33,322 bases of DNA, from assembly GCA_003427395.1 (NCBI GenBank), contig BFEA01000315.1, positions 145,105 to 178,426 on the forward strand, written 5' to 3'. The position numbers and the translations under genes are program-made. Below the pieces are notes generated by a model. That model was not told the origin of the DNA. It made no database searches and saw only the letters and a list, made by a program, of their open reading frames with translations. Positions within the stretch are counted from its first letter, which is position 1. Every line of letters begins with the position of its first letter. Shown one piece after another: positions 8,731 through 19,802 of this stretch. Source of the DNA: Chara braunii. Lineage: Eukaryota > Streptophyta > Charophyceae > Charales > Characeae.

Positions 8731-9595
8731 CTCAGATGAGGGAAGGGACCTCTCTGAGATCAGCGTTTCAGTATTTCCCCGAGACGGACGGGACGTCTCT
8801 TGGAAAAGAAATCCCAGTTGAGGGAAGGGACCTCTCTGGGGCTAGCACTAAGTTCTTTGCTTGAGACTAAAGGGAGGTCTCTTGCGAACTCTTAGTGTTG
8901 GCTAGCATGTTATTGTTCAGTGCCTCTTGAGACTGACGGGAAGTCTCTTGAGAAATGTTTGTTCTGTTATGGGGCATGGACAGTCTGCTTGTGGGTCATG
9001 ATATGCTTGCATGATTGTCTTTGTCTGGGGAGGGTGTTTCTTCTCTAACCTAAGGATGCGTTGATTGCCGGGGCCAGCCAGAGCCTTACCGCAGTAGGTT
9101 GCAATCTGGTGGGGTCAGCAGGTCCCCGATGTAGGTGTCGAATTCCGTAGTGAGCTGAGGCTAAGACTCCATGAGTCTGGCCTATGAGGCTGAAAGGGGT
9201 CAGCTGGAACCCTACCGCAGTCAGAGGATGCAATCCAGTGAGGTTAGCCAGAGCCTGAAACTGTGGTTAGACCGGGTCCCACGTTCAAAAATCTGGGCGG
9301 GGTAGCCAGCGCCCTTGGCAAAAAAACTGGTAGGTGAGCCGGTCCCTGACCGCAGTGGTCAAATCCGGGTTCGGGACAGTTTGACTGACGGGACGTTTAC
9401 TGTCATAGGGTGACCAGACCCGCTATAGTCTGGGTGTCCTGGCGAGAGTGCCAAAGGGCTGTCATACTCGAGTAGTGGGTATGATTGGTCCTGACCTGGA
9501 GGCAGGTCAAAGGGGCTGTCAAGACAAATGGTCTGACTAGTCCTGGCCTAAGGAGGGCCGAATGAGGTATGTCAGACTGACGGGACGCCTGACAT
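8731..9595 (+). other. Family of RNA hairpins with a conserved seven-base loop
   Basis: Seven sites share a loop reading GAAGGGA, GACGGGA or AAAGGGA. Hairpin 1 (8731-8758) pairs CTCAGA with TCTGAG and GAGG with CCTC. Hairpin 2 (8813-8840) pairs CCCAG with CTGGG and GAGG with CCTC. Hairpin 3 (8774-8806) pairs TTTCC with GGAAA and GAGACG with CGTCTC. Hairpin 4 (8841-8906) pairs GAGACT with GGTCTC inside outer stems including CACTAA with TTAGTG. Hairpin 5 (8924-8952) pairs CTC with GAG and GAGACT with AGTCTC. Two more (9375-9404, 9569-9595) hold GACGGGA inside stems GACAGT/ACTGTC and ATGTCAG/CTGACAT. Stem bases change in compensating pairs while the loop stays, as expected for a protein- or RNA-binding structure. 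Confidence 0.6.
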
Positions 9596-9752
9596 TCCTG
9601 GCTAGTGGTGGACCGAAACCAAGGCAATCAATAAATCTTGGGTATGAAGAGCTGTTATGAAGAGGTTGTCAGAGGGTCTGCTTGCTGGGATATGGTTGTT
9701 GTAAGTGAGACTTGCTGGTTTTGCAGGTATGCAAATACTTATCTGAAGTTCC

Positions 9753-9925
9753 CAGACCAGAGAAAAGAAAAAGGGTTTGGTATCCCCTCCCTTTTGTCTG
9801 AGAAGTTGAGGAGACGCCTCACTCAGACCAAAGAAAGAAACAAGGATTTGGTATCTCCATCAGGTGCTTGAGAGGTCGAGAAATTCCACTTCAGACCAGT
9901 GAACAGAAAAGAGAGTTTGGTATAC
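9753..9925 (+). repeat. Three degenerate units of about 70 bp
   Basis: CAGACCA-like starts at about 9753, 9825 and 9892 are each followed by an A/G-rich run and TTTGGTATC or TTTGGTATAC. Spacing is about 70 bases. Confidence 0.45.
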
Positions 9926-10880
9926 CCTATTCCCAGCATGACAGACAGAGTGAGTACCCTTGTTACTGGGGTCATCCTGGGCATAAATGCCTGATCGAGA
10001 GCTGAGGTAACCCCCATGTGAAGAGCCAATAGTTGAACAAGTCAAACATTCAGACAAAATCCTTCTTAAAGTTTTATTTGGTGGCCGACAAGCGGCCTGG
10101 TTCACGAGGAACCTGCATCCCTGGCCTTAAGGAAGCCAAACTCTCAGGCTTGGGACGCTATGGAGTGGACGGTGAACTGAGAATTTTGTGAGCCGAAACC
10201 AGACTCAAAAAGCTGAAAAGAAATCGCGCTTATACAAGACATAAAAGACAACCATGAATTCAAGCTAGAAGAGAAAGAGAAGGAAGAAGATGCTAAAGAG
10301 GATGCAGTGATTGGGGTGAAGTGGAGATGAGACAGCACACGGGATTGAGGTAGGTGGAGCAGGCACTATGGCCTTGCTTACAGCTGGAGTAGAAGGAGCT
10401 CTGGGGATATAAGGAGGGGAAAAGGCGCCGGGCGTACCATAGCGCGCATCGAATTTATTGCGAAGGAACTCCATCCTGTCTGGGGATGGAGTTCTCTCAT
10501 ACCACCCTCCTAACGGGTAACGAGGGTGTGGCCTTAAACGGCCATAGCCCCGTGGCTCCTCCTCTTCCTCCTCCTCTGAGCTATAATCTCGCCGTGCCCT
10601 GGCCGGCGGCTCCTCTTTAGCCTTTCCTCCTCTTCCTCCTCTTCCTCTATCCTATCCATGATGTGCCTCACGCATGGTGGAGATCGAGTTTACTTACTAA
10701 GGGAGGGATGAGAGACTGAGGATGTAGTACTGAGGCCTATGATTAGGGGGATACTATGTAAAGAGAGTTTGCGGCGATGAGATGGACAAGGGGGAAAATG
10801 AAAACAAGGAGCTGATAAGAAGAAAAGAGGAAAACGACTGCACTGAATATGAGGACCACGACCTGCGATGGTAAAAGGAA

Positions 10881-10992
10881 GGCGAGCGCCGAGAGAGAAG
10901 GCGAGCGCAGAGAGAAAAGGCGAGTGCCGAGAGAGAAGGCGAGCGCCGAAAAGAAAGGTGAGCCGAAGGAGAAGGTGAGCGTAGAGGAAAAG
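10881..10992 (+). repeat. 19-bp minisatellite, six units
   Basis: Six head-to-tail units begin GGCGAGCGCCGAGAG or close variants. Five are 19 bases and one is 17. Because 19 is not a multiple of three, the charged reading frame across it (10849-11115) is most likely a by-product of the repeat. Confidence 0.7.
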
Positions 10993-12399
10993 AAGGACCG
11001 CTGGGAAAGAAAACGAGCGTCAGAAGAAAGAGTGGACGCTGAAGCAAAACAGAAAAACAGGCCGCACAGAGCCACGGCTCGGGCTACACAGCGAGTCGCG
11101 AATAGGGACGAATGAGAATGCTGCTGCTTTCACTGGTTATATACTGGAAGCGTGATCCATTTCGACCCAACGAGGACGCTAGGTGGGGGTTTGGTATTAT
11201 GTCGGAGAGCACGGTGTCCCGGCCCTCCTTTGTGTACCAGGTCCTCGCTCAGTGTCAGCTCCTTGTTCCGGCCTATTGCTCCCTAGGCTCATTTCGTACT
11301 ATAGGTCTGGTACCTGGACTGTTCTCGGCGCAGACCGGTCCCGGTGGCGTAGCCCTCAGCAAAAGGGGTGCGCCACAAGACTTCCATTGGTCCACGCAGG
11401 CTCGGCGCCCTGCTGTACAACAGAGCACTACCGGCCTGTGGTCGTGGTGGCCGCCGGGCTCGCCCTGGGATGCGGAGGTGAAAGGACAAGTTCAGTCTTT
11501 TCAACTGCGCGCCAAGCACCCTTTTCCCTGGTTATGGGATAGGTACTGGGACAGGTTACTGTCAAAGAGAAAGATTTGATAAAGAGATAAAAGAAAATAA
11601 AATCATGCGGAAGTGAAAAGGAAAGCTGAGCATCGAAACTGCTTTTGGATCGTGACCCGTGCTTTAATCTGGGATAATTCATCAGTGTCGGGTTGCTGTA
11701 ACGTTCAGTTTTCTCTTCTTTCTTTTTTTTAAATTTATTATTATTATTATTATTTTTTATTGCAAATCTTTACTGTTGACTTATCTATTATCGGGCTTGG
11801 CTCTCTCCTTCTAGGTTTTGTCACCTCGTACGGAAGGTCGTCGATTCAGGTTTCGGACTGCGGCTTCGGTCTCATGGTCTAGACCTTACCGAACCCTCGT
11901 GTATCACCTGTATTGGACCTGTTCGTCCGAACCGCACGGTAGGACCCTAGTAGCCGTGTTAAGGGATAGATACAGTGAGACTGGGAAAAAAGGGAAAAAG
12001 GGTCCAAAGCTGGGATATAGATTTGTGCATGGATCCGTACCGCTAGTCAGGCGGAACTGCTTCTCGGAGGAAATTTGAATTGCCATCTTTCTTTTCTGCG
12101 ATTATTATTATTATCATTATTACTTTACCGAATTTTGGAACGCGACTTTCCTTTCTGTTATTGGTCACTTCGCAGGAAAGCCAATGGTTCAAATGTCGGG
12201 CTCTGTGGACACGCCTTAAAGTGGCGGCCACCCTGCCTTTGAACGGGCTCTGGCTGAGCGCCGCGCGGTGAGGCCCCAAAAGAGGGGCGACCCGCGGCCG
12301 CATCGGTAGGAGGCTTATCACCCCCTTATGGGAGGTCATAAGCCCCCTCCTTGCCATCCGGCACGGGCACCCAACCGGAGTAGGGTCGTGCTGCATTTT

Positions 12400-12410
12400 A
12401 AAGGGGGAAA
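12400..12410 (+). promoter_or_regulatory. Possible polypurine tract before the 3' LTR
   Basis: AAAGGGGGAAA is directly followed by TATGG. A purine run next to the LTR is where plus-strand DNA synthesis is primed in LTR elements. It would place the LTR start near 12413 (TGGCC). An alternative start is the TGGG at 12434, which equals window base 1. Confidence 0.45.
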
Positions 12411-12412
12411 TA

Positions 12413-13768
12413 TGGCCATCGAGGTCCCGTTATGGGATCGTCGGGTTTTCCATGCAACCGATTTGGCAGGACTAGTGGTTGGTAGTGAGCTGAGTGTCGT
12501 CCTGCAGGCGGCTATTGGGTTTTAGACTAGGGTGATTTCTTTTAAAGAAAAATAAAATTTAATTTTAATTTATTTGTACCTTCAAAAAGTTGTTTTTTAC
12601 TAAAACTCCCCGTTTAGTACACAAGGAAACGCTGCCTCTTTGAGTTTTATAAGAGGAGACCGATGTGAGTCTCTCAGCAGGCTCGATGAGGCTATCGTGC
12701 TGGAAGGAGGGAGTGGCAGGGCGCTGAGGTTATCGGCTCTTGATAACCTGCACTCTAATAGCCTGTCTCCCTCTGGTGTAGCCCTGGAGCAGAGGTGTTA
12801 GTACTTGCTTTGGCTATTTCAAGTGGCTATGGCGTTGCACGGGTACAGGCCCGGGTACTGGTATCACCAGGCCCGGTGGAAACCTACGTCCGGGGAAGGA
12901 CCCTGGATTACTGTCATACTCAATTATGACGGTGGAGATAAAGTGGTGTTGAAGATCAGCGTGGAAGGAGCAAGAGAAGGAGACATGCGGACCAACCCGA
13001 AGCTACAGGATGCAATTTCGGAGGCGAGAGACCGGGCGGAGGGGTGCTGTAGACGGGACGGTGTGACGGCGAGACTGCGGATAACGGTGACTTATCAAGA
13101 GACAGAGACTTCGATGGATACGGCGGACTTGGAACAGGCCCATCAGGACATGGATTCGGGTGGGGAAAGTGAGACGAGTGATGTAGATCGGGAGACCAAC
13201 TTGCAGTCCTGGAATAGGCCGGGCCAAGTTGGCAGGAACCACCCGCTGGCTCGAGACATGGAGACTGGGCCTGAGGCCAGCTCGCGACAGCAGACACCCA
13301 GAGGCCGCGGGACGGGTGAGAAGCAGAGCACGGGAAAAAGACAGGTCTGAGACAGACGCGCGGCATGCCGGGGGAGCGAACAGGGGTCAACGCTGGTACG
13401 CGGGAGTTGATGATGTCAACCTTGCAGTTGATCGCCCAAGGGGGAAGTTTTCTTTTTGTGAAGGAAGCGTGAGTGGTGGAAGGTAAGGAGGGTTACACGT
13501 GTACAGCGTGCCACAGCGAGAAAGTCGTGAGTGAGAGAGACAATGCCAGGGGGCGCGTAAGTACACGTATGTAGTGTACGAAAGAGAAGGAGGTGCCTGA
13601 CGAGGAAAAAGGTTGTGAGTTGGCGTCATTTGTCCTTGCCACATGCCTTTGAGTGATGAGTAGTGTCTGCAGTGACTTTGGTGACATCATCGATACGAAC
13701 CCACTGCGAAGGGGTCAAGCTCTACAAGGGCTATGTGAGGCTAGTCCGCGACAAAGAAGTGGCAAGCA
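12413..13768 (+). repeat. 3' long terminal repeat
   Basis: Second copy of the 1-1327 sequence, with the left border taken from the purine run at 12400-12410. The copy ends in GGCAAGCA at 13768 and is followed by unrelated flanking sequence. It conserves the TATAAG site (12648-12653) and the AT-rich stretch with AATAAA (12548-12575). The flanking bases after 13768 would be half of a target-site duplication; the other half is outside the window. Confidence 0.8.
12805..13350 (+). CDS. Reading frame inside the 3' LTR (copy of 363-959)
   Basis: A 181-codon frame matching the 5' LTR frame through most of its length. It contains an extra segment near residue 18 from the 22-base insertion, and a different short C-terminus caused by the indel near 13335. 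The WKPTSGEGPW start of the shared domain is identical in both. About ten residues differ over the shared part. Function unknown; possibly an exon or a chance frame in a GC-rich LTR. Confidence 0.3.
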   Translation: MLWLFQVAMALHGYRPGYWYHQARWKPTSGEGPWITVILNYDGGDKVVLKISVEGAREGDMRTNPKLQDAISEARDRAEGCCRRDGVTARLRITVTYQETETSMDTADLEQAHQDMDSGGESETSDVDRETNLQSWNRPGQVGRNHPLARDMETGPEASSRQQTPRGRGTGEKQSTGKRQV

Positions 13769-16700
13769 GAACAGAGCTCAGCAGAAGCACGCGCATGGTG
13801 GAAACGAATATGTGCTTGCTTCCAAGAAAAGGATGTGGACGGAGTGAGAGAGTGAGGGAGTGAGAGAGTCAGCGCGAGTGAGTAGTGTTAGCAAAGGAGG
13901 AAAAAAAGAGGGGCGGATAGCTGGCCAGAGCAAGAGAGGGGGACGGGGTTATAGGCATGGGAAGCGCAGCTTACGTAATGGAATCGTCTCACTCGGGGGA
14001 CCGCCTTAATTTTTTTCCTCACTAACCAAAACGAGCCGACTAAAGGGGGTGACTGCCGACGCTATCGAGTCTGGACTGGAAGTTGAGAGTTGTGAGCTGT
14101 GACTGACGTGAACGATTATCTGAGCGGAAACAACTGAAAAGTCATCCTTGAAGGGTCCGAGTAGCTGTCTTCGAAGGACCCTTCCGTCTTCCACATCTGG
14201 CATGGAAACGAGCGAAAGTTAGTGTGCATGGCTTGAATGACGCGAATGAAAGTGAGAGGGGGAGATCAAATCCTCTGTGGGTGTCTGCGAAGAAACATCG
14301 TGGACGTCACAGGCAGTGATCATTTTCTCTTTTCTTTTCTCTTTCTTATTTCCTCTCTTCTTGGGCTCTCCCTGAAGTAACAGTGATGTTTGTTGTCACT
14401 TTCAGCCTTTTTTGTCAGCTGGCGATGGCGGAGGCCTGGGTGAAGATTGAAAGGGACTAGACATTAGGGACGAAACATGAGTGACGAATCGGTCTGCTCT
14501 TCCAGGCGAGTTACTTAGCTCGTACCTTGTATCTCGTCCCAGCCGCAGTAAAGGAGGGACAAATCAACATTGAGCATGAGATGAGGTCTACTGGTACGAG
14601 GGTTCAAGTTTGCCAAAGGGTTCTAATTAATGCCCTACACTTCTCAGGAGTCAAGCATGCCTCCTAATTACATCATATCATTGGCTTGCTGAATGGCGGT
14701 TTGAGTAGCAAAACACTGGCTTTAGATAAGTAATGAGTACGACGCTTTAACTAGGTAACTCTCGCCACTCGCTCTCCCTTTCTGGTGAGGTTGAGAGCCG
14801 ACAAGCTCGTTCAGTTTTATTCTTGATCTGGTACGGTCAACCTGAAGACACAAAGAGCGTGTTCATGTTTTTCGTTTAAAAACTTGTTGTAATGAATGAG
14901 AGTTAGATGGTTACCTCCTCTAACAGAGTTTGAGTCAATCGCTGGGTCTGGTTATTGCGTATGTCGTAAGTGATGCATGATGGTCAAACAACCTCCTAGA
15001 GACTGGTACAATTTAGTGAGGTTACTATCATAAACCTGCGGGTAATCGCCATGAGTTCTCAGTAAGACCCAGTCATTGGAACTGCACGAGGGCCGAGAAT
15101 GACTGCTTAAGCGGGTTGCTGTAAGCAGACTCATTCTGAGAGTGTTTCCTTGGAACTAACTACTCCCTGATGTTATCGATTGATGGGAAAAAGGCAGTCC
15201 GTTGTGCGAAAGATAGCCTACTTGTTAGTTAAATATCTACTCGATGGGGATTAGATAAACCTGAATGTTCGAGAGGACCAATTACAGAGTCAAAACTCGT
15301 TATGATATTCGTCCTAATCTGATCTCCAAGATTTAAGTCTCCAAGTGCGGCAAATTCTAAATATGCCCTCGGACCTTTCCACGGCTTAGCCCTCCACACC
15401 TCACGTTGAGTGGAGACAACTTTTGGTAAACCACTATCTGTGCTCGTAACCCTCGTTTGGCTTGGGCTTATTCAGCTGTCAATGCAAAATCACAAACGCG
15501 TCGAGTTTTCTGTGAAATAGCTGAGGGGCTTTGCCATGCAGGGGAGGAATGCGGGATTGGTGAAATAGATCCGCCTAACGATCTTTAAAGTTACACTATT
15601 TATCCTTTAGCTTACTGATGCCCTAGCATTGGCAGCGCTATTGCTGAGAAGGGGGTAAATGAGAGGATCTAAAGCTGAGGGAAAGAAAAGTGGACTTTGA
15701 TAAGAGGTATTGCTTGCCTCCACTTCTAGCATCTTTCTCGACGGTAACTGTTTGATTCTTCCAAAACAACCTGGCTATCGCGAGGCCTGAGTGGTCGAGA
15801 CATGCTAAATTAAAGGAAGTGTTGAGGGTTGGTCTGTGCCCTTACTTTCGTGCGTCTGTACGCCCATGGATACTTATATACAGGTATATATATACATATA
15901 TACATGTTAGTAAATACATGTGTACTCGTATAAAAGTCCCCGTTTAGCACGAGGGTCAGATCAACGACGAGAGTTGGAGCCTTGGTGGCCGGTACAGACA
16001 AGTCGTCGTTGGTTAGGGTCTTGGCGAGTATAATATATGGACGGCAAGGCTGGTTGTCTGCGCTCCGCATTTGAAAACAGTCGAGGGCTGTTAGTAAGAC
16101 TCTCTGCTATACATGAGTTGGGAGTCAACTGACAACAAAAGTGGGGTAGGTACTTCTTGGAGTTCTGTCCGGGCGTTCTCGGTCCTTGAGTCTGAGTGGA
16201 TTATTTCCGGCTGTTGTCACTAACCATATGGTCTAAGATCTCATCCGTGGTCATGTCAGGGCCTTGAAAAAAAGTGGAAGCCTGGAAGAGATGAGTTGCT
16301 CTGTAGCGAGAAAAATGAAAGCTGATAACTGAGAGGGAGTTTAGCCGGGTGCAGAGTTCACAAAGAGCGGGCCTTGAAAGAGAGGACAATTTGAAGGGTT
16401 AGGAAAAGGGACTCTTGTTGAAAACATGTCTTATATCCAAGATCAGAAGGATAAGTTGTCAAGCACCCTATCATCTCTGAAATCGGGGCAGTAAACTGGG
16501 CTTTGCTCAGAACACGTTCACCAGAGGACGAGTTTCGGAGAGACCAGTATTCAACCTGCATATAAACGGCAGTCTAATCATACTTGTTCCTGGTTCTTCT
16601 TGCAGTGCACAAATACGTGAATCAGTGAATTACCCCTCAGAACATCAGTGCTCCGCTAAGCAGTGCTCAAATGACTGTTCAGAGTGACGATCAACAGGAA

Positions 16701-17168
16701 AACAATAGTAATCAAACTACATTCGGCCGGTATCCATCAGCTGTCATTCAAGACTTTAGTGCTCCGCCAATGAGTGGTTAATTATCCAGAACTCGAAGCT
16801 CACTATTGAGTGATTTGGGTGTAATAGAGGAGACATGATGGATGACGAGATCCTGGTAGTAAAGAGTACTCTAGTCAGAGAAAAGGAAAAGGGATGGGAA
16901 AAAGAAGCCATCAAAGACATGGAAATCAATGCGCAAGTGCAGAGGGAGCATGTAGTCGGAATTGCGGGTGAGAAGAAGTACATAGAGTACGTAATTTATT
17001 TATGTGGTCTCGGCGGAAGGCTGCACAGTACCAGCTCCACACTAGAGACAGTGGAACAGGCCAACGCAAGACTCCGGTGAGCCTAGTTATTCTGGTGCCA
17101 CAAGTTCTCATAACAGAATTCAGAACGATTTTACAGTATTCGAAGCGGTTTTTTTTTCTTCTTTTAGT
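13769..17168. other. Region without a supported gene
   Basis: About 3.4 kb of mixed sequence with only short frames. A GAGAGTGAGG-type stretch lies at 13850-13890 and a TA-rich stretch at 15875-15925. At about 15931 a 20-base segment resembles the LTR around 12601 (both contain TCCCCGTTTAG), preceded by TATAAAAG. A short charged frame at 16835-17080 is not convincing. I see no other feature. Confidence 0.4.
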
Positions 17169-17338
17169 ACTCAGAACGGTACTCAAGGCAGTTTCCCGGA
17201 AACGATATTCGGAACTGTACTCAGGGCCGTGCTTGGAGCATTTCTTGGAACAGTACTAGGAATTGTACTCCGAACTGTACTCGGGGCAATATTCAGAGTA
17301 AAGTTCAGAACGACGCTTGGGAGAGTATTCAGAACAAC
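17169..17338 (+). repeat. Degenerate 12-bp tandem repeat, about 14 units
   Basis: Units such as ACTCAGAACGGT, ATTCGGAACTGT, ACTCAGGGCCGT, ACTCCGAACTGT and ATTCAGAACAAC follow each other in 12-base steps; one unit is two bases longer. Diverged units extend back to about 17117. Twelve bases keep a reading frame, so one frame reads as four-residue repeats rich in Val, Leu, Gly and Arg, but no start or context supports a protein. Confidence 0.6.
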
Positions 17339-17379
17339 TTCCTACAGTGAGTCATCCACCACTTAGCCTATATTTAATT

Positions 17380-17930
17380 TGCGAACAGTCAATTCGAGTG
17401 GCAACAGACACTAATTGGCAAGCATCCTTCAGTTTCTCAATCAACTCTCCAATCAGTGAAGCATTCAGTTCTTCAAATAGTGCACAATCATTTGTCAATC
17501 AGCAAATAATGGCTTCATCAACCAGCCATTAGTCAGTTCTTCAGTCAAAACGTTCAGTCTCTGATCAGCAATCCATCAGCAATTAATCAACATTCAATTA
17601 ACATTCAATTACAGGGCCAGTCGGTGTTCGATCAGAAAGCCAGTTAGTATTCAATCTGAAAAACTCAGGCAATATTCAATCAGAAAAATCAGCCTGCATA
17701 CAATCTGAGCGTCGGCCAGCGAACAGATATCATCCAAACAGTTTTCAGCAGACAGTTCTCAACAATCAGATTTGAGGCCAGCTCATTTATTCAGACCTTC
17801 AATCGTCATTCCAACAACTAGTTCAGCCTTTCCTCATACAATTCGACAATCAATTCAACAATCTGGTAGTCAGTTCAGCAATCAATTCAGGAGTCGGATC
17901 AGCAGCAATCAGCAGACGGCAGACGTCACT
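17380..17930 (+). other. CAAT/CAGT-rich leader before the 17936 gene
   Basis: About 550 bases dominated by TTCAG, CAATCAG and CAATTCA words, without a reading frame. A similar but shorter TTCAG-rich stretch lies after pol at 8255-8345. Low-complexity leader of unknown role. Confidence 0.4.
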
Positions 17931-17935
17931 TTCCC

Positions 17936-18598
17936 ATGAGTACAGTTGAATCCTATCGAGTCAGCGAGTCAGTGCTGGCTAACCTCAATCAGATCTCATG
18001 CAAAGAGGCATTCCGTTATCAGTATGCTAGTGCCATTGGTTTCAGACAAGGAGATCTGTCAATCTTCGTTGTCCAGACTAGTTTTGCTGATAGCACTATC
18101 CACGATCTGAGGCCCTATCTGAAGAAGGGCAAAGAGGCTTATGAGCTTTTTGACGCAGTGTGGATCTCCGCCGCAAGGTATCTCGAGCAGAGGGAGAGAG
18201 AAATTAATGAGAGCGGCACCAAACTGATCCGTAGCTTTGGGCCCAAGCTCTATACCGACTATCCCAAGCCTCCTGTTCCTTCGCTTCTCATCGATGGCAC
18301 GAGTTGGTTGGATGTGATCGGTTTGGCAAAGAGGTACATCTCCCCAGCGGTGATCGACATTGAGGCGTTGACTGAGCCTACTGCGTATCCCTACCTCAGA
18401 CGAGGGGTCTTTTCGGTGGACGGGCTGCCTACATTGTGGGAAGAGTTTTGCTCTATGGTTGATTACCGTGTTATGTGCCTGGGATGGTCGTGCTCAAAGC
18501 TTGCTGGCTACAGGTGGCATTTTGTCATGAAGCCTCGGTCTCAGACTGTACGTGGGCATGGGTCTCGACACCAGGGAAGATCAGTGAAAAAAAATTGA
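17936..18598 (+). CDS. Intact relative of the retrotransposon accessory protein
   Basis: This 220-codon frame starts at an ATG right after CTTTCCC and is unbroken. Residues 41-134 align without gaps to residues 57-150 of the frame at 1222-1701, sharing FAD..(Y/H)D(V/L)R.Y, a central Trp, the E-rich helix, P-P-.-P and a following Trp. Residues 134-190 continue past the part kept in the other frame; the C-terminus is basic (RHQGRSVKKN). There is no signal peptide or membrane segment. The protein is probably soluble, and its basic tail could bind nucleic acid, but the function is unknown. No gag or pol follows it. Either a second element of the same family is truncated here, or the gene has been separated from its element. 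It is better preserved than its relative. Confidence 0.6.
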   Translation: MSTVESYRVSESVLANLNQISCKEAFRYQYASAIGFRQGDLSIFVVQTSFADSTIHDLRPYLKKGKEAYELFDAVWISAARYLEQREREINESGTKLIRSFGPKLYTDYPKPPVPSLLIDGTSWLDVIGLAKRYISPAVIDIEALTEPTAYPYLRRGVFSVDGLPTLWEEFCSMVDYRVMCLGWSCSKLAGYRWHFVMKPRSQTVRGHGSRHQGRSVKKN

Positions 18599-18883
18599 GA
18601 GAGACAGATCAGAGGGATGAGTGAGGACTCTTGAGAGGTGCTGACCACGCTCGTTTATGTGTACTTTCTGTGACTATTATGAGTTCTCATTCTTCCCTCA
18701 TTCAATTGCCTCCGCTTTTGCTCGAGTCAGTCAGTCTTATTTTCAGCATTATTCTTGCTTGATGATTGCCTCAGTGGATGTTTTGTTACGGTTCTCAAAA
18801 TCAGATTGACATAATTGATGCATGCATAGCACCCCATGATTTTATGATTATTATTTGTATAATTCTCTACTGTTCCGAATCAA

Positions 18884-18889
18884 AATAAA
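18884..18889 (+). promoter_or_regulatory. Possible polyadenylation signal
   Basis: AATAAA about 285 bases after the stop of the 17936 frame, in an AT-rich setting. Plausible but common by chance. Confidence 0.25.
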
Positions 18890-19802
18890 AGATTCCTAAG
18901 ACTAGAAACCGGCGAAGATCACAATTGAAGGGTCTCGCTCGAAGCCGGACGCACACAACAGGAAGGGATTTGCATTATTTAATTTATTTATTTGTTGCAA
19001 TCACATACAAAATCCTGCGTAACAGCCTGTTGGCTTTCTGGTCGCCCGAAGAGGCTCGGCTGGAAAAAGTGCGACTGCGGGCTGCATACTCAGATCGATG
19101 CGTGGAGAGTGGCCACACCCCCCACGCTGCGATCTGGCCATGCAGAACGTAGGCACTCCCTCCCCTTCTCTCTGTCTAAGTCCTTGCAATTCCGTGTTCT
19201 TCTCGCATGCATGTACGCTATAAATTTCGGCTGCGCGATTAGATAGCTCTCTTAAACAGTTGCTGGAAGCTCGGGGTAGCGCGATCAGTGAGGGTCGGTT
19301 CACGAGCAAAGTAAGAGGTGAGTTGAAGTGGGACTTGGGCGACCCAACGAGCTGGTGCCGAATGTGCGGGATTGACGCGTGGGGCTACGACGGACTGTAG
19401 CGCGCGAGCGAATCCGACGGCACAGGAGGACTAAGCGGGGTGACAACTTCGTGGGTTGGTGTGTGATGACGGACTGTCCGCATCGGAGAGAGAGAGAGAG
19501 AAAGGGAGATGAGGATGATGGGCGCGGAGCTGTAATTTCCTTTGTAATTTTCTTTGTCCTTTTCCTTGCTTCTGTATATAAGTTTTGATTTCGGCTCGGG
19601 CAATTCGCCCTTATTTTCCTTCGGCATCTTTGTGTCTCGATCCTTCCTTTCTTTTGTATATTGGATGAACGAGTTTTGATGGAATGATACGCTTAACATG
19701 TTATTCGTTAAAATAGGACATTATACTGTGTCCTCTTTCTAACGAATTCATTTTTGACTGCATTCCAAGCAACGTAGACACGCCCATCCACGGCTTAAGC
19801 AC
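18890..19802. other. Region without a supported gene
   Basis: Short frames only. A GA microsatellite lies at about 19487-19502. Nothing else stands out. Confidence 0.4.

Larger units (their letters stand above)
8154..12412 (+). other. Long region between pol and the 3' LTR, no supported gene
   Basis: About 4.2 kb with only short frames. In order it holds: a TTCAG-rich stretch (8255-8345); a 98-bp-spaced duplication (8552-8720); a hairpin family (8731-9595); degenerate modules with CCTACCGCAGT-like cores (9090, 9212, 9346); three 70-bp degenerate units ending in TTTGGTATC (9753-9920); CT-rich DNA (10555-10640); a 19-bp minisatellite (10881-10992); a GC-rich stretch (11140-11500); and TTA-rich stretches near 11737 and 12103. 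It could be the 3' untranslated region of the element RNA, or could include foreign insertions. Sequence from about 11100 on is richer in CG than the pol region, so more than one origin is possible. Confidence 0.5.

Noticed and set aside
10849-11115. Charged 88-codon frame after pol
   Set aside because: Most of it is the 19-bp minisatellite read in one frame; no domain and no conserved neighbour.
11112-11579. 155-codon frame in the GC-rich part before the 3' LTR
   Set aside because: Overlapping frames on both strands are equally open, composition is unlike the element genes, and no motif is visible.
16835-17080. Short charged frame before the 12-bp repeat
   Set aside because: 81 codons, no similarity to element proteins seen here, and ends inside low-complexity DNA.
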